A stretch of DNA of 64,000 nucleotides, from contig JAIYAM010000060.1 in NCBI GenBank assembly GCA_027489065.1, positions 21,498-85,497 of the forward strand, written 5' to 3'. This document shows positions 25,034-32,900 of the stretch, piece by piece; positions within the stretch are counted from its first letter, which is position 1; every line of letters begins with the position of its first letter. The position numbers and the translations under genes were made by a program. The notes beneath the pieces were generated by a model that did no database searches, was not told the origin of the DNA, and was given only the letters and a program-made list of their open reading frames with translations. This DNA comes from Erythrobacteraceae bacterium (GTDB lineage Bacteria > Pseudomonadota > Alphaproteobacteria > Sphingomonadales > Sphingomonadaceae).

Positions 25034-25795
25034 ATGGCGAATGATCGCAACACCAATCGCGAGAGCCGGGGACTGAACGACCGTCAGGAAACTCAGGTGC
25101 AAGGCAGCGAGAACCAGCGTGACGGTGGCGCCTCGCAGGGCGCCGGCTCCTGGAGTCAGGGCCCGCAAGGCGATAACGACAGCTACCTCCGTGACCAGCA
25201 GGGCCAGAGCGGGCAGAGCGATCAAAGCCGCGACCAGGGCGGTGGCTCCGGCCGGCAGAGCGGCTATGGCAGCCAAGGTGGTTATGGCGGCTACGGCGGC
25301 CAAGGCGATGGCTACGAGGACACACGATATGCCGGCCGAGGCAATCAGGGGAGTCAGGGCGGCTACGGCAATCAGGGCAACTTCGGTCAGGGTAGCTTCG
25401 GTTCGTCCGGGCAGAGCGGCTATGGCAGCAGCCACCAGAGCGGCGGAGGAGCCGGCGGATTTGGCTTCAGCGGCCGTGGCGGCGAGGATGCGCTGATGGG
25501 TAGCTCAGAGCACGGGCAGAGCGCCTGGCGGAACCAGCAGGGCCAAGGCCAAGGTCAGCACGGCCATCATCACGACCACAGCTACAGCCAGTGGCGCCAG
25601 AAGCAGATGGAACAGTTCGATAACGACTACCACGAGTTCCGTCAGACCCAGCAGGACGAGTTCAACAGCAAATTCGAGGAATGGCGCAGGCAGCGCGCGG
25701 GACAAGCGAGCCAGAGTGGCGAGCCAGACAGCGCATCGGCTTCGAACACTTCCACGGGTCCGACGCCCGGGAAATCGGGTCCCACCTCGAGCTGA
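25034..25795 (+). CDS. Gly/Ser/Gln/Tyr-rich low-complexity protein with C-terminal WRQ repeat
   Basis: Predicted 253-residue protein with no signal peptide or membrane segment. Residues about 1-180 are disordered and rich in Gly, Ser, Gln and Asn. They carry five GYG units (SGYGSQGGYGGYGGQ and later), resembling the [G/S]Y[G/S] pattern of FUS-like prion-like domains. A histidine cluster GHHHDH lies near residue 180. The C-terminus has two adjacent 15-residue imperfect repeats, RQKQMEQFDNDYHEF (188-202) and RQTQQDEFNSKFEEW (203-217), rich in aromatic and charged residues and likely helical. The tail is Ser/Thr rich. The function is unknown; scaffolding or condensate formation is inference. It is convergent with a hemerythrin gene. 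Confidence 0.8.
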   Translation: MANDRNTNRESRGLNDRQETQVQGSENQRDGGASQGAGSWSQGPQGDNDSYLRDQQGQSGQSDQSRDQGGGSGRQSGYGSQGGYGGYGGQGDGYEDTRYAGRGNQGSQGGYGNQGNFGQGSFGSSGQSGYGSSHQSGGGAGGFGFSGRGGEDALMGSSEHGQSAWRNQQGQGQGQHGHHHDHSYSQWRQKQMEQFDNDYHEFRQTQQDEFNSKFEEWRRQRAGQASQSGEPDSASASNTSTGPTPGKSGPTSS

Positions 25796-25995
25796 GCCAA
25801 AGCGGCGGGCTGCGCCTCTGTAGCGTTGCCGCGCGCAACGTAGCGCCCCTGACTTGGCCGGTCGGGGGCGCTTTCTTTTGAATGAACGAAGAAAACGGTC
25901 TGCCGCGAAAGGAAGGCAACACAGGTTAGAGCGTGCAAGGAACGGGTCAGGCAGAACAATCGATGCCCGAGGGTTCCCGATCTCTCCGGCATTGG

Positions 25996-26033
25996 ATGAT
26001 CAAGCTGCCTAGGTTTCCATTCCGCTTGATCAT
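25996..26033 (+). repeat. 10-bp inverted repeat in the region after the low-complexity gene
   Basis: ATGATCAAGC (25996-26005) and GCTTGATCAT (26024-26033) are perfectly complementary around an 18-base loop. Seventeen bases later comes a strong intrinsic terminator. The pair could be the body of a small RNA or a structured 3' UTR of the low-complexity gene, whose stop is 200 bases upstream. Confidence 0.5.
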
Positions 26034-26049
26034 TTGCCCCAAAACAACT

Positions 26050-26082
26050 CCCCCGCCCAGCGATGGGCGGGGGTCTTTTTTT
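26050..26082 (+). terminator. Rho-independent terminator, plus strand
   Basis: CCCCCGCCC (26050-26058) and GGGCGGGGG (26065-26073) form a nine-bp GC stem with a six-base loop, followed after TC by a run of seven Ts (26076-26082). The only annotated upstream plus-strand gene ends 255 bases earlier, so either that gene has a long 3' UTR or a separate small transcript ends here. Confidence 0.85.
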
Positions 26083-26098
26083 GTCCGCTGACAAACGA

Positions 26099-26130
26099 AA
26101 GCCCGCTCCGGCGGGGGCCGGAGCGGGCTT
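26099..26130 (-). terminator. Terminator of the hemerythrin gene, minus strand
   Basis: AAGCCCGCTCCGGC and GCCGGAGCGGGCTT form a perfect 14-bp stem with a four-base loop. On the minus strand it is followed by TCGTTTG, a weak T tract, and lies 18 bases after the hemerythrin stop. Confidence 0.75.
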
Positions 26131-26147
26131 GTCAGAGCTTTCGTCCG

Positions 26148-26678
26148 TCAGGACTGGTCGACGCGCTCGAAGTAGTCGCGATATTCCATGCTCATCCGCT
26201 GGCGCTCCGCCATGGGCGCATAGCGGATCACGTCCGGGAGCCAGCTGCTCTCTTCCTGATAGACATGCTGCAGGACAGCACTCTCGATATGGTCGAGCTT
26301 CTCGCGCCATTCCTTCGTGCCCGGCTCGAGCTTCTGCAGCGCGGCGAGCTGCACCTTGGTCATGGCGTGTTCCTCGTAGGCCATGCCCGCGTGGGCCTTG
26401 CCCGAGTGATCCGAAATCTCGGGGTAGACCACCGCCTCTTCGGCCATCGAGTGGGCGTTGAGCAGAAGCGCCAACTCTTCGATGATGGCTTCGGCGTCCA
26501 TGCCGGCGTCTTCGCGGGCCTGCTGGAACAGGCTTTCGATCTGGCGATGCTGGTCGAGGATGTCCTGCGCAAAGGGCTCGTTGACGGCGAGCTGTTCAAG
26601 CTGACGGCGGGCTTCCATGCGCTGTTCGTCGGTGGCGGCCGGCGCGATCGCGGCGGCTATGCGGTCCAGGAATGACAT
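26148..26678 (-). CDS. Hemerythrin HHE domain protein (second)
   Basis: Predicted 176-residue helical protein with HHE-type di-iron ligand motifs: ILDQHRQIESLFQQ, LLNAHSMAEEAVVYPEI, YEEHAMTKVQL and VLQHVYQEES. It differs clearly from the hemerythrin at 15888-16394 in sequence and spacing, so the two are not recent duplicates. The N-terminal 40 residues form an additional helical segment. AAGGAGAATT precedes ATG 26678. It is divergent from the CPA1 antiporter operon and convergent with the low-complexity gene. Confidence 0.85.
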   Translation of the reverse strand: MSFLDRIAAAIAPAATDEQRMEARRQLEQLAVNEPFAQDILDQHRQIESLFQQAREDAGMDAEAIIEELALLLNAHSMAEEAVVYPEISDHSGKAHAGMAYEEHAMTKVQLAALQKLEPGTKEWREKLDHIESAVLQHVYQEESSWLPDVIRYAPMAERQRMSMEYRDYFERVDQS

Positions 26679-26838
26679 GCAATTCTCCTTCTAGAGCAGG
26701 GAGGACGATCCCTTGTTCCGTGACAGTAAAAAGGAGGGGCGGCGGGGGCCTTTTCCTGCGTTCCTAACCATCGTTAGGGCTGCACCGCGAGACGCTTGCC
26801 ATGCCCGCCCTACCGCGTGGGGCTTACGGCAGGGACTG

Positions 26839-28092
26839 ATGATCTATCACGAATTCCTGCTGTTTGCGGGTCTTGCGATTGTTTGCGCATTCTGGCTGCC
26901 CCGCTTCCTGTCGGGGCGCGAACCCGCGTCTTCGTCGCTTCTCATCCTTGCCGGGGCCGCCGGCGGGTTCCTGATCGCCGAGCCCCCGCCCCTGTTCGAT
27001 CCGATGTCCGATCCGGAATGGTGGGAGATTCTGAGCGAGATGGCGGTGATCGTCGCCCTGTTCGCCACAGGCATGCGGCTCGACGTGGTGCGCCCGTTCT
27101 CGCGCTGGCAAGCGACCGGCCGCCTGCTGGCGGTGGCGATGCCGCTGACCATCGGTGCGATGGTCCTCGTCGGCCTTGCGGCCGGCTGGCCACTGGCGAG
27201 CGCGCTGCTGCTCGGCGCAGTGCTCGCCCCGACCGATCCGGTGCTTGCGGGAGACGTGCAGGTCGGCCCGCCCACCGAAGGCGGCGAGCACCCGGTGCGC
27301 TTCGCTCTGACTGCCGAGGCAGGGCTCAACGACGGCCTTGCATTCCCCTTCGTCTACCTCGCCATCGCCGCGATTGCCGGGCTGTCCGCGACCGAAGCGG
27401 CGGAGTGGGCCGCCTATGACCTCGTTTACCGCATCGTTGCCGGGGTGCTGGTCGGTGGAGCTGCCGGCTGGCTTCTGGGCCAGATCGTGTTCCGCTGGCC
27501 TGCTCAGAACGTGCTTGCGGAGACCGGCTCGGGCGTGCTTGCGCTGGCCGGTGTGCTGGTGTGCTACGGCGCGGCCGAGATGATCCACGGCTACGGCTTC
27601 ATCGCCTGTTTCGTTGGTGGCCTGGTCTTCCGCCGGATCGAGGTTGGGCATGAGTTCCACAGCGACCTCCACCTCTTCAACCTCGCCATCGAACATGCGC
27701 TGACCGCGGTGCTCCTGTTGATGACCGGAGCGGCGCTCGGCACCTATGCGGGTCTGGTGCGCTGGGATCACATTGCGATCGCGGCGAGCCTTGTCTTCGT
27801 CGTGCGCCCCCTGATCGGCTGGGTCGCTCTCGCCGGCACTGACCTCACTGCGCGCGAGCGGATGGTGGCGGCGGCCTTCGGCGTGCGCGGAATCGGCAGC
27901 ATCTATTATCTGGCCTTTGCCGCAGGAAGCGTCGCCGCCATGCCCTTTGTCGGCGAGCTGTGGCTGGTGGTGCTGGTGACGATCGCGATGTCGGCAGCCG
28001 TCCATGGCCTGACCGCAGGCGCGGCGCTGTCCGGCATAAGGGCTGACGCTCAGGACGACGAGACAGAGGCCGAGCCCGAGGCTGCCGGATGA
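26839..28092 (+). CDS. CPA1 family cation/proton antiporter
   Basis: Predicted 417-residue integral membrane protein with about 12 hydrophobic segments. LGAVLAPTDPVLAGDVQVGPP and ALTAEAGLNDGLAFPFVYL hold the conserved TDP and ND residues of NhaP-like CPA1 exchangers, which swap Na+ or K+ for H+. The C-terminus is a short acidic tail. ATG 26839 (MIYHEF) is preferred since the upstream ORF extension is polar and unconserved. Its stop overlaps the otsB start by four bases (ATGA), so ion homeostasis and trehalose synthesis are co-expressed. Confidence 0.9.
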   Translation: MIYHEFLLFAGLAIVCAFWLPRFLSGREPASSSLLILAGAAGGFLIAEPPPLFDPMSDPEWWEILSEMAVIVALFATGMRLDVVRPFSRWQATGRLLAVAMPLTIGAMVLVGLAAGWPLASALLLGAVLAPTDPVLAGDVQVGPPTEGGEHPVRFALTAEAGLNDGLAFPFVYLAIAAIAGLSATEAAEWAAYDLVYRIVAGVLVGGAAGWLLGQIVFRWPAQNVLAETGSGVLALAGVLVCYGAAEMIHGYGFIACFVGGLVFRRIEVGHEFHSDLHLFNLAIEHALTAVLLLMTGAALGTYAGLVRWDHIAIAASLVFVVRPLIGWVALAGTDLTARERMVAAAFGVRGIGSIYYLAFAAGSVAAMPFVGELWLVVLVTIAMSAAVHGLTAGAALSGIRADAQDDETEAEPEAAG

Positions 28093-28829
28093 CGCCCGCA
28101 CCCCCGCCTCTCGCGCTTCTGCTCGATTTTGACGGCACGCTCGCCCCGATCGGCCCGACGCCCGACGACATTGCGGTCACCGACGACCTGCGCGAACTGA
28201 TCGCCGAGGCGGCGGAGCGGTTGGACGGCCGTGTCGCGCTGGTCAGCGGTCGCTCTCTCGACCAGCTCGACGCGCTGTGGGGTCGCAGCCTGTGGCCTGT
28301 GACGGTCGCAGCGAGCCACGGACAGGAGCTTCGCCACGATGGCATCCGCCGCGCGCCTCCCCTCGCCGACATCTTCCCGCGCCTGATCCGCGAGGTCCAG
28401 GCGCGCTTCCCTTCTTCGGACGGCGTGGTGGTCGAGCTCAAGAGCTTCGGCCTCGGGCTCCATTACCGGCTCGCGCCCGGAAGACGCGATGCAGTGCGTG
28501 CGTGGACGGAGGAGCGCGCGGCGGAACACGGCCTCGTCGTCCAGCCGGGCGACATGGTATTCGAGTTGCGCCTGCCGGGCGCGGACAAGGGCGATGCGGT
28601 TCGCACGATCATGCGGCTCGCCCCATTCTCCGGGAGCCGGCCCCTGTATATCGGAGACGATCTCACCGACATCCCGGCCATCGAGGCGGCGCGGGCTTTG
28701 GGCGGTAGCGGGATCGCGGTGGGCGGGCGGATCGCCGGGCATGCCGATGCGGTGCTCGCCTCCCCTGAAGCGGTGCTCGAGCATGTCAGGACCGTGCTGC
28801 AAGGTAGCCGGCGCGCTTTCATCACTTAG
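28089..28829 (+). CDS. otsB: Trehalose-6-phosphate phosphatase
   Basis: Predicted 246-residue HAD-superfamily phosphatase producing trehalose from trehalose 6-phosphate. The nucleophile motif is LLLDFDGTLAPIG, motif II is VALVSGRS, and the acidic motif is YIGDDLTDIPA. ASHGQELR and FGLGLHYR are typical of OtsB cap regions. It overlaps the antiporter stop by four bases and precedes otsA by 135 bases. Trehalose is a compatible solute and stress protectant, so the gene belongs to the osmotic-stress module. Confidence 0.93.
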   Translation: MTPAPPPLALLLDFDGTLAPIGPTPDDIAVTDDLRELIAEAAERLDGRVALVSGRSLDQLDALWGRSLWPVTVAASHGQELRHDGIRRAPPLADIFPRLIREVQARFPSSDGVVVELKSFGLGLHYRLAPGRRDAVRAWTEERAAEHGLVVQPGDMVFELRLPGADKGDAVRTIMRLAPFSGSRPLYIGDDLTDIPAIEAARALGGSGIAVGGRIAGHADAVLASPEAVLEHVRTVLQGSRRAFIT

Positions 28830-28964
28830 GCGTTTTTTTGTCCGGCCGCCCTCGCGCAAAGGCGGCGCAACCATTCGACGCGGCGGGGATCGCCCGGCCC
28901 GCCACGGCACCCATATTGCTCGGCCGCGCCCTCGGGCCGCCCTGCGACAGCCTGAAAGGCCATC

Positions 28965-30386
28965 ATGGCCCGCCTGATTTGCGTATCGAACCGCGTGAAG
29001 GTCGAAACCGATGACGACCATGCCAGCCGAGGCGGCCTCGTTGTCGCGCTGGCCGCTGCCTTACGCGAAAACGACGGCCTGTGGTTCGGCTGGTCGGGCG
29101 GCGAGACGGAAGCCTTCTCCGGCCAGATCACTTTCCGACGTGACGACGGGGTGGCGCTTGCGACCATCGATCTGGAACCGCAGGACATAGAGGAATACCA
29201 CAGGGGCTTCGCCAACCGCACCTTGTGGCCGCTGCTCCACTCCAGGCCCGCTTTGACCGACATGGAAGGCGGCTTCGGCGACGGCTATGCGCGGGTCAGC
29301 TGGCGTTTCGCCGCGGCGCTCGCGCCGCTGATCGAAGCCGACGACCTGATCTGGGTGCACGACTATCACCTCATCCCGCTTGGGAGACACCTGCGCGAGC
29401 ACGGCTTCGGCAATCGCATCGGGTTCTTCCTTCACACGCCCTGGCCGCCCGCCGGCGTGTTGATGTCTCTGCCCCACCACCGCGAACTGGCCCTCTCGAT
29501 GCTCGCCTACGATGTGATCGGTTTTCAGTCGGAGGAGTGGCTTTACGCTTTCTGCGACTACGCGACCGGCCATCTCGGCGCGCGCGTGGAGGGCGAGTGC
29601 GTGATGCTGGGCGAGCGCAGCACGCGGCTGCTGATCTGCCCGATGGGGCTGGACGCTGCGGATTTCGCCGGCGCGGTGCACAGTCTCGCGGCGCGGCAGA
29701 CCGAAACGCGGCTCGCGGTCAGCGCGGTCGGATACGACCTCATCGTCGGGGTCGACCGGCTCGACCACTCCAAGGGCCTTGCAGAACGTTTCGCAGCCTA
29801 TGAACTGCTGCTCGCCAGCCGTCCCGAACTGCGCGAGAAGGTGGTGATGCTCCAGATCACCCCGCCGCCGCGCGGCGACGTGCCGAGCTGCGCGCAGATC
29901 CGCAGCGACCTGGAGATGCTTTCGGGCCGCATCAACGGCGCTTTTGCCGCGATCGACTGGATGCCGATCCGTTACGTCAATCACGGCTATTCGCGCGACG
30001 AACTGTTCGGCGTGTACCGTGCCGCCCAGGTCGGGCTCGTCACCCCCTTGCGTGACGGGATGAACATCGTCGCCAAGGAATATGTCGCAGCGCAGGACCC
30101 CGCCGATCCCGGCGTGCTGGTCCTGTCGTGCTTTGCGGGAGCCGCTGCGCAGCTGTCCGAGGCCGTCATCGTCGACCCGCATTCGGCCGAGGATATCGCC
30201 GACGGCATCGCCCGCGCGCTCGCCATGCCGCTCGCGGAGCGGCAGGAACGGCACAAGGCCCTGCTCGAGAACGTCACGCTTCATGACGTGCGTTGGTGGT
30301 CGCGCACCTTCATGGAGGCGCTCGATCAGGTGCCTGCGCGCAAACCCGGCCCGCCGCTCGTCGCCTCTTCAGTCGAAGGCGGATAA
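28965..30386 (+). CDS. otsA: Trehalose-6-phosphate synthase
   Basis: Predicted 473-residue GT20 enzyme transferring glucose from UDP-glucose to glucose 6-phosphate. RLICVSNRV at the N-terminus, LWFGWSGG, WVHDYHLIPLG, GFFLHTPWPP, VGVDRLDHSKGL and the C-terminal TPLRDGMNIVAKEYVA are signature motifs of OtsA. The length matches E. coli OtsA (474). It lies in the order antiporter-otsB-otsA and is followed by a strong hairpin, marking the end of the operon. Confidence 0.95.
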   Translation: MARLICVSNRVKVETDDDHASRGGLVVALAAALRENDGLWFGWSGGETEAFSGQITFRRDDGVALATIDLEPQDIEEYHRGFANRTLWPLLHSRPALTDMEGGFGDGYARVSWRFAAALAPLIEADDLIWVHDYHLIPLGRHLREHGFGNRIGFFLHTPWPPAGVLMSLPHHRELALSMLAYDVIGFQSEEWLYAFCDYATGHLGARVEGECVMLGERSTRLLICPMGLDAADFAGAVHSLAARQTETRLAVSAVGYDLIVGVDRLDHSKGLAERFAAYELLLASRPELREKVVMLQITPPPRGDVPSCAQIRSDLEMLSGRINGAFAAIDWMPIRYVNHGYSRDELFGVYRAAQVGLVTPLRDGMNIVAKEYVAAQDPADPGVLVLSCFAGAAAQLSEAVIVDPHSAEDIADGIARALAMPLAERQERHKALLENVTLHDVRWWSRTFMEALDQVPARKPGPPLVASSVEGG

Positions 30387-30389
30387 GCG

Positions 30390-30424
30390 AACCCCCGCGC
30401 GAGGGGAGAACTCGCGCGGGGGTT
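30390..30424. terminator. 14-bp hairpin between otsA and the DUF4142 gene
   Basis: AACCCCCGCGCGAG and CTCGCGCGGGGGTT pair perfectly around GGGAGAA, three bases after the otsA stop. There is no T run on either strand, so it may be a bidirectional roadblock or an RNA-stabilising hairpin rather than a classical intrinsic terminator. Confidence 0.6.
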
Positions 30425-30451
30425 CGGCGATGGAGAGTGCTGCGCTACCGC

Positions 30452-31114
30452 CTATGGCGCGGGCGCTGCGCTCCCCGCCGCACCGGGCCTGCCACCGGTC
30501 GCCTCCGGCGTCGCCCGCATCGGTGAGGTGCCGGGCGCATTTGTCTCGAGCCAGTCGTGATGCTTCTGAACCGCGGGGATTGTCGCCTGCGCGAACTGGC
30601 GCACTTCGGCTACGTCACCGCCGCCCGCGTAGGACTTGAGCAGCTCGAGCGCCTGCTGGTGCGCGAGCTTCTGCTGATTGAGATACTCGCTTTCGAACTC
30701 CTGTCCGTTCAGACGGTTGAGCACCTCGAGCTGCGTTTGCCGCGTGGCATCGAGCTTGGCCGGCATCGCAAGCGTCTGGCCCGACGCCGCGATCGCCTGC
30801 TTGAGATCTTCCGACGACTTGGTGTGATCGGTGATCATCATCTGCGCGAAATCGCGCACGGAGCCCGACTTCACCTTCTTGAGCGCGATCTTCGAGCTCT
30901 CGATCTCGAAGATGTCCGAGAGCGCCGCGCGCTGGGCGAAGTCCTGCGCACTGGGGGCGCCGATCGCGAAGGCCCCGCCTGCATCTGTGCCCGCATCGGG
31001 CTGGGCAATTCCGGTACCCTCGTCGGCCCGCGCCGTATCCGCGTCCGACCCATTCTGCTGGCCGCCACATGCGGTCGCCAGCAGGCTTCCCGCCATCAAT
31101 AGTGCAATTCGCAT
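30452..31114 (-). CDS. DUF4142 lipoprotein
   Basis: Predicted 220-residue lipoprotein. The signal peptide ends LLATAC, a lipobox with Cys at about 16. A polar linker follows, then a DUF4142 helical domain (about 60-190, FAQRAALSDIFEIESSKIAL and RDFAQMMITDHTKSSEDLKQ), a ferritin-like four-helix fold also called a putative outer-membrane protein domain. The tail is Pro/Ala rich. The function is unknown; homologues are common in stress gene neighbourhoods. It is convergent with otsA and divergent from the ECF sigma gene. Confidence 0.85.
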   Translation of the reverse strand: MRIALLMAGSLLATACGGQQNGSDADTARADEGTGIAQPDAGTDAGGAFAIGAPSAQDFAQRAALSDIFEIESSKIALKKVKSGSVRDFAQMMITDHTKSSEDLKQAIAASGQTLAMPAKLDATRQTQLEVLNRLNGQEFESEYLNQQKLAHQQALELLKSYAGGGDVAEVRQFAQATIPAVQKHHDWLETNAPGTSPMRATPEATGGRPGAAGSAAPAP

Positions 31115-31321
31115 CCTTCGTCCTTTCAGGTCAACGTCCCTTTGGAGGGGTCGCGGTCACCGTAAATCGGGGGTGTCAGGAGCGAACTCACATAGGCCAG
31201 TGACCCGCTTTACGGGGATCTAGGCAACGGCTCCGTGAAATCCTCGCCGAGTTTAAGGAACCCGACGAAGCGGTCGCCGACAAGGGAGAGGGGAGGAACA
31301 AATGGAAAAGGTGCAGTACTC

Positions 31322-31846
31322 ATGCCAGTCCCGAGCCAACCTTGCGAGCGTGCTCTCCCCGGCTTCTCGGAGGAGATGACCGCGTCGCTCCCGGCGCTGC
31401 GCAGCTTTGCCCGATCCCTGTGCCGCCACAGCGACATGGCCGAGGACCTGGTGCAGGAAACAATGGTCCGCGCCTGGTCGTCGCGCCACACTTTCCTGCC
31501 CGGAAGCAATTTCCGCCCGTGGCTTTTCACGATCCTGCGCAACCAGTTCTACAACGCGATACGCAAGCGCAATCGGCTGGTCACGTGGGAGCCGGAGGCG
31601 GCCGAGCGGCTGCTGGTGCAGGAACCCGAGCAGGAGGCTCGCATCCATCTCGAGGACATCGAGGGTGCATTGAGCCAGCTCCCTCGCGGCCAGCGCGAGA
31701 TGCTGCTGATGATCGCGGGCGCAGGCATGACATACGAAGAGGCTGCATTGGCGGCCGATTGCAAGCTGGGGACGGTCAAGAGCCGCATCAATCGCGGCCG
31801 GGCAGCAATCCGGGCGATCATCGACGGCGCGGACGCGGCCTACTGA
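31322..31846 (+). CDS. ECF sigma factor, EcfG-like
   Basis: Predicted 174-residue sigma-70-family factor with region 2 (SFARSLCRHSDMAEDLVQET then NFRPWLFTILRNQFYNAIRK) and region 4 (MTYEEAALAADCKLGTVKSR). The sequence style matches the EcfG group directing the alphaproteobacterial general stress response. NepR and PhyR, the usual partners, are not encoded nearby, so it is either a paralogue or has its anti-sigma system elsewhere. The start is uncertain (31235, 31322 or 31376); 31322 leaves a compact N-terminus. It sits in the stress-gene block it might control. Confidence 0.83.
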   Translation: MPVPSQPCERALPGFSEEMTASLPALRSFARSLCRHSDMAEDLVQETMVRAWSSRHTFLPGSNFRPWLFTILRNQFYNAIRKRNRLVTWEPEAAERLLVQEPEQEARIHLEDIEGALSQLPRGQREMLLMIAGAGMTYEEAALAADCKLGTVKSRINRGRAAIRAIIDGADAAY

Positions 31847-31881
31847 TCGCAGCTGCGAAACGTCGCCGTTCCTGAACAGTA

Positions 31882-31917
31882 ATACGGGCCCGCCTCTCGA
31901 GAGAGGCGGGCCCGTAT
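31882..31917. repeat. Near-perfect 36-base palindrome
   Basis: ATACGGGCCCGCCTCTC and GAGAGGCGGGCCCGTAT pair over 17 bp with a two-base centre, 36 bases after the sigma factor stop. A second small hairpin GGCACA...TGTGCC follows directly. No T tract is present. It separates convergent genes and probably acts in transcript termination or stabilisation. Confidence 0.7.
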
Positions 31918-31973
31918 GCAGGGGGCACAGCGGTTGTGCCTCGCAATTTTGCGCCCCCCGTATCTTGACGAGA

Positions 31974-32267
31974 TTATTGGGGCGCGTTTTCCGCCTTGTT
32001 CTCGATGTTCTGGGCAGTGGCATCGGCCTTTTCGCGCACGGCGTCGGCCTTGTCCTCCATCCTCTGCTCCGCCGTGGAGTCGACACCATCGACGGTCTTG
32101 TCGAGATTGTCGGCCCTCTCTTCCATGGCATCGGCGGTGGCCTCGCCCTGGTCGACGACGGCTTCAGCCTGCTCTTCTGCGGCGTCCTCGCGCTTGTCCT
32201 GTGCACTGTTGCACGCAGCAAGCGAGAGAGATGCGCCCGCCGCGGCGAGAATGATGAGCTTTTTCAT
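31974..32267 (-). CDS. Small charged helical lipoprotein
   Basis: Predicted 97-residue lipoprotein with signal MKKLIILAAAGASLSLAAC (lipobox Cys about 19). It is followed by an acidic and Ala-rich helical stretch made of heptad-like repeats (EEQAEAVVDQGEATADAMEE). The composition resembles small coiled-coil envelope proteins; no catalytic motif is visible. The ORF track extends it upstream, but ATG 32267 with AGGAGAG upstream gives a canonical signal peptide. It follows the GlsB-like gene by 17 bases and is probably in its transcript. Confidence 0.75.
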   Translation of the reverse strand: MKKLIILAAAGASLSLAACNSAQDKREDAAEEQAEAVVDQGEATADAMEERADNLDKTVDGVDSTAEQRMEDKADAVREKADATAQNIENKAENAPQ

Positions 32268-32284
32268 GATGCTCTCTCCTAAGC

Positions 32285-32554
32285 TTAGCGAACTGAACCG
32301 CGACGGAACAGGTTCACGATCGCGAGCAGTACAACAGCGCCGAGGAACGAGACGACCAGCGCGCTGATCGAGAAATCGCCCTGGGTGATGGTCCCGCCGC
32401 CGATCAGCGGATTGATCAGGAACCCGGCCACCAATGCACCGATGATGCCGACGACGATGTTGAGGAAAATGCCCTGCTGGGCGTCGGTGCGCATCACCAT
32501 GCTGGCAAGCCAGCCGAGAATACCGCCGACGATGATAATCAAAATGAGGTTCAT
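32285..32554 (-). CDS. GlsB/YeaQ/YmgE family stress membrane protein
   Basis: Predicted 89-residue membrane protein with three glycine-rich hydrophobic helices. IIVGGILGWLASMVM, GIFLNIVVGIIGALVAGFL and the loop PLIGGG are hallmarks of the GlsB/YeaQ/YmgE (transglycosylase-associated) family. Members are small stress-induced inner-membrane proteins of unknown mechanism. The ATG has GCAAGGAGCA upstream. The small lipoprotein gene follows, suggesting a two-gene envelope stress unit. Confidence 0.9.
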   Translation of the reverse strand: MNLILIIIVGGILGWLASMVMRTDAQQGIFLNIVVGIIGALVAGFLINPLIGGGTITQGDFSISALVVSFLGAVVLLAIVNLFRRGSVR

Positions 32555-32900
32555 TGCTGTGCTCCTTGCCGAGAGGTTCTATCATACGTCGTGCGACCGC
32601 GAGTAATCGCCGAGACGGACATGATCGACCCGGACAGGGGTGACAGTGTGGCAGCATTGCGCCCTCACCTATGTTGTGAGAGATGCAACACCTCTACACA
32701 GAGCTGCCGCTGCACCTCGCACGCACCCCGACCGGAACAAGCAAGGTCGAGGCTGTCTTGCGCTGCACCGCAAACGGCTGTTAAGAACGTAGTCCAAAGA
32801 CAGGGGGAAAGCGGGATCGAATTCGTTTGATCGGCTCAGGCGACCCCTCGCGCTCTCGGCTCTCCTCCTCTCAATCATTCTCACAAGGTCTCTCTGCGGC
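32555..32900. other. 346-base divergent intergenic region
   Basis: No supported gene is seen between the GlsB-like gene and the methyltransferase. The 79-codon ORF at 32591 has neither a ribosome binding site nor protein-like composition. At 32734-32757 GGAAC-N16-GTC resembles an EcfG-type promoter with a one-base mismatch at the -10, oriented toward the methyltransferase. Confidence 0.5.

Noticed and set aside
25220-25460. Possible CRISPR or minisatellite
   Set aside because: The repetition is Gly/Ser/Gln codon usage inside a protein-coding gene; units are irregular and there are no spacers.
31256-31280. EcfG promoter before the sigma factor gene
   Set aside because: GGAAC occurs at 31256 but no GTT or near match follows at 16-17 bases.
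32591-32830. 79-codon plus-strand ORF
   Set aside because: No ribosome binding site and Cys/Arg/Thr-rich random-looking composition.
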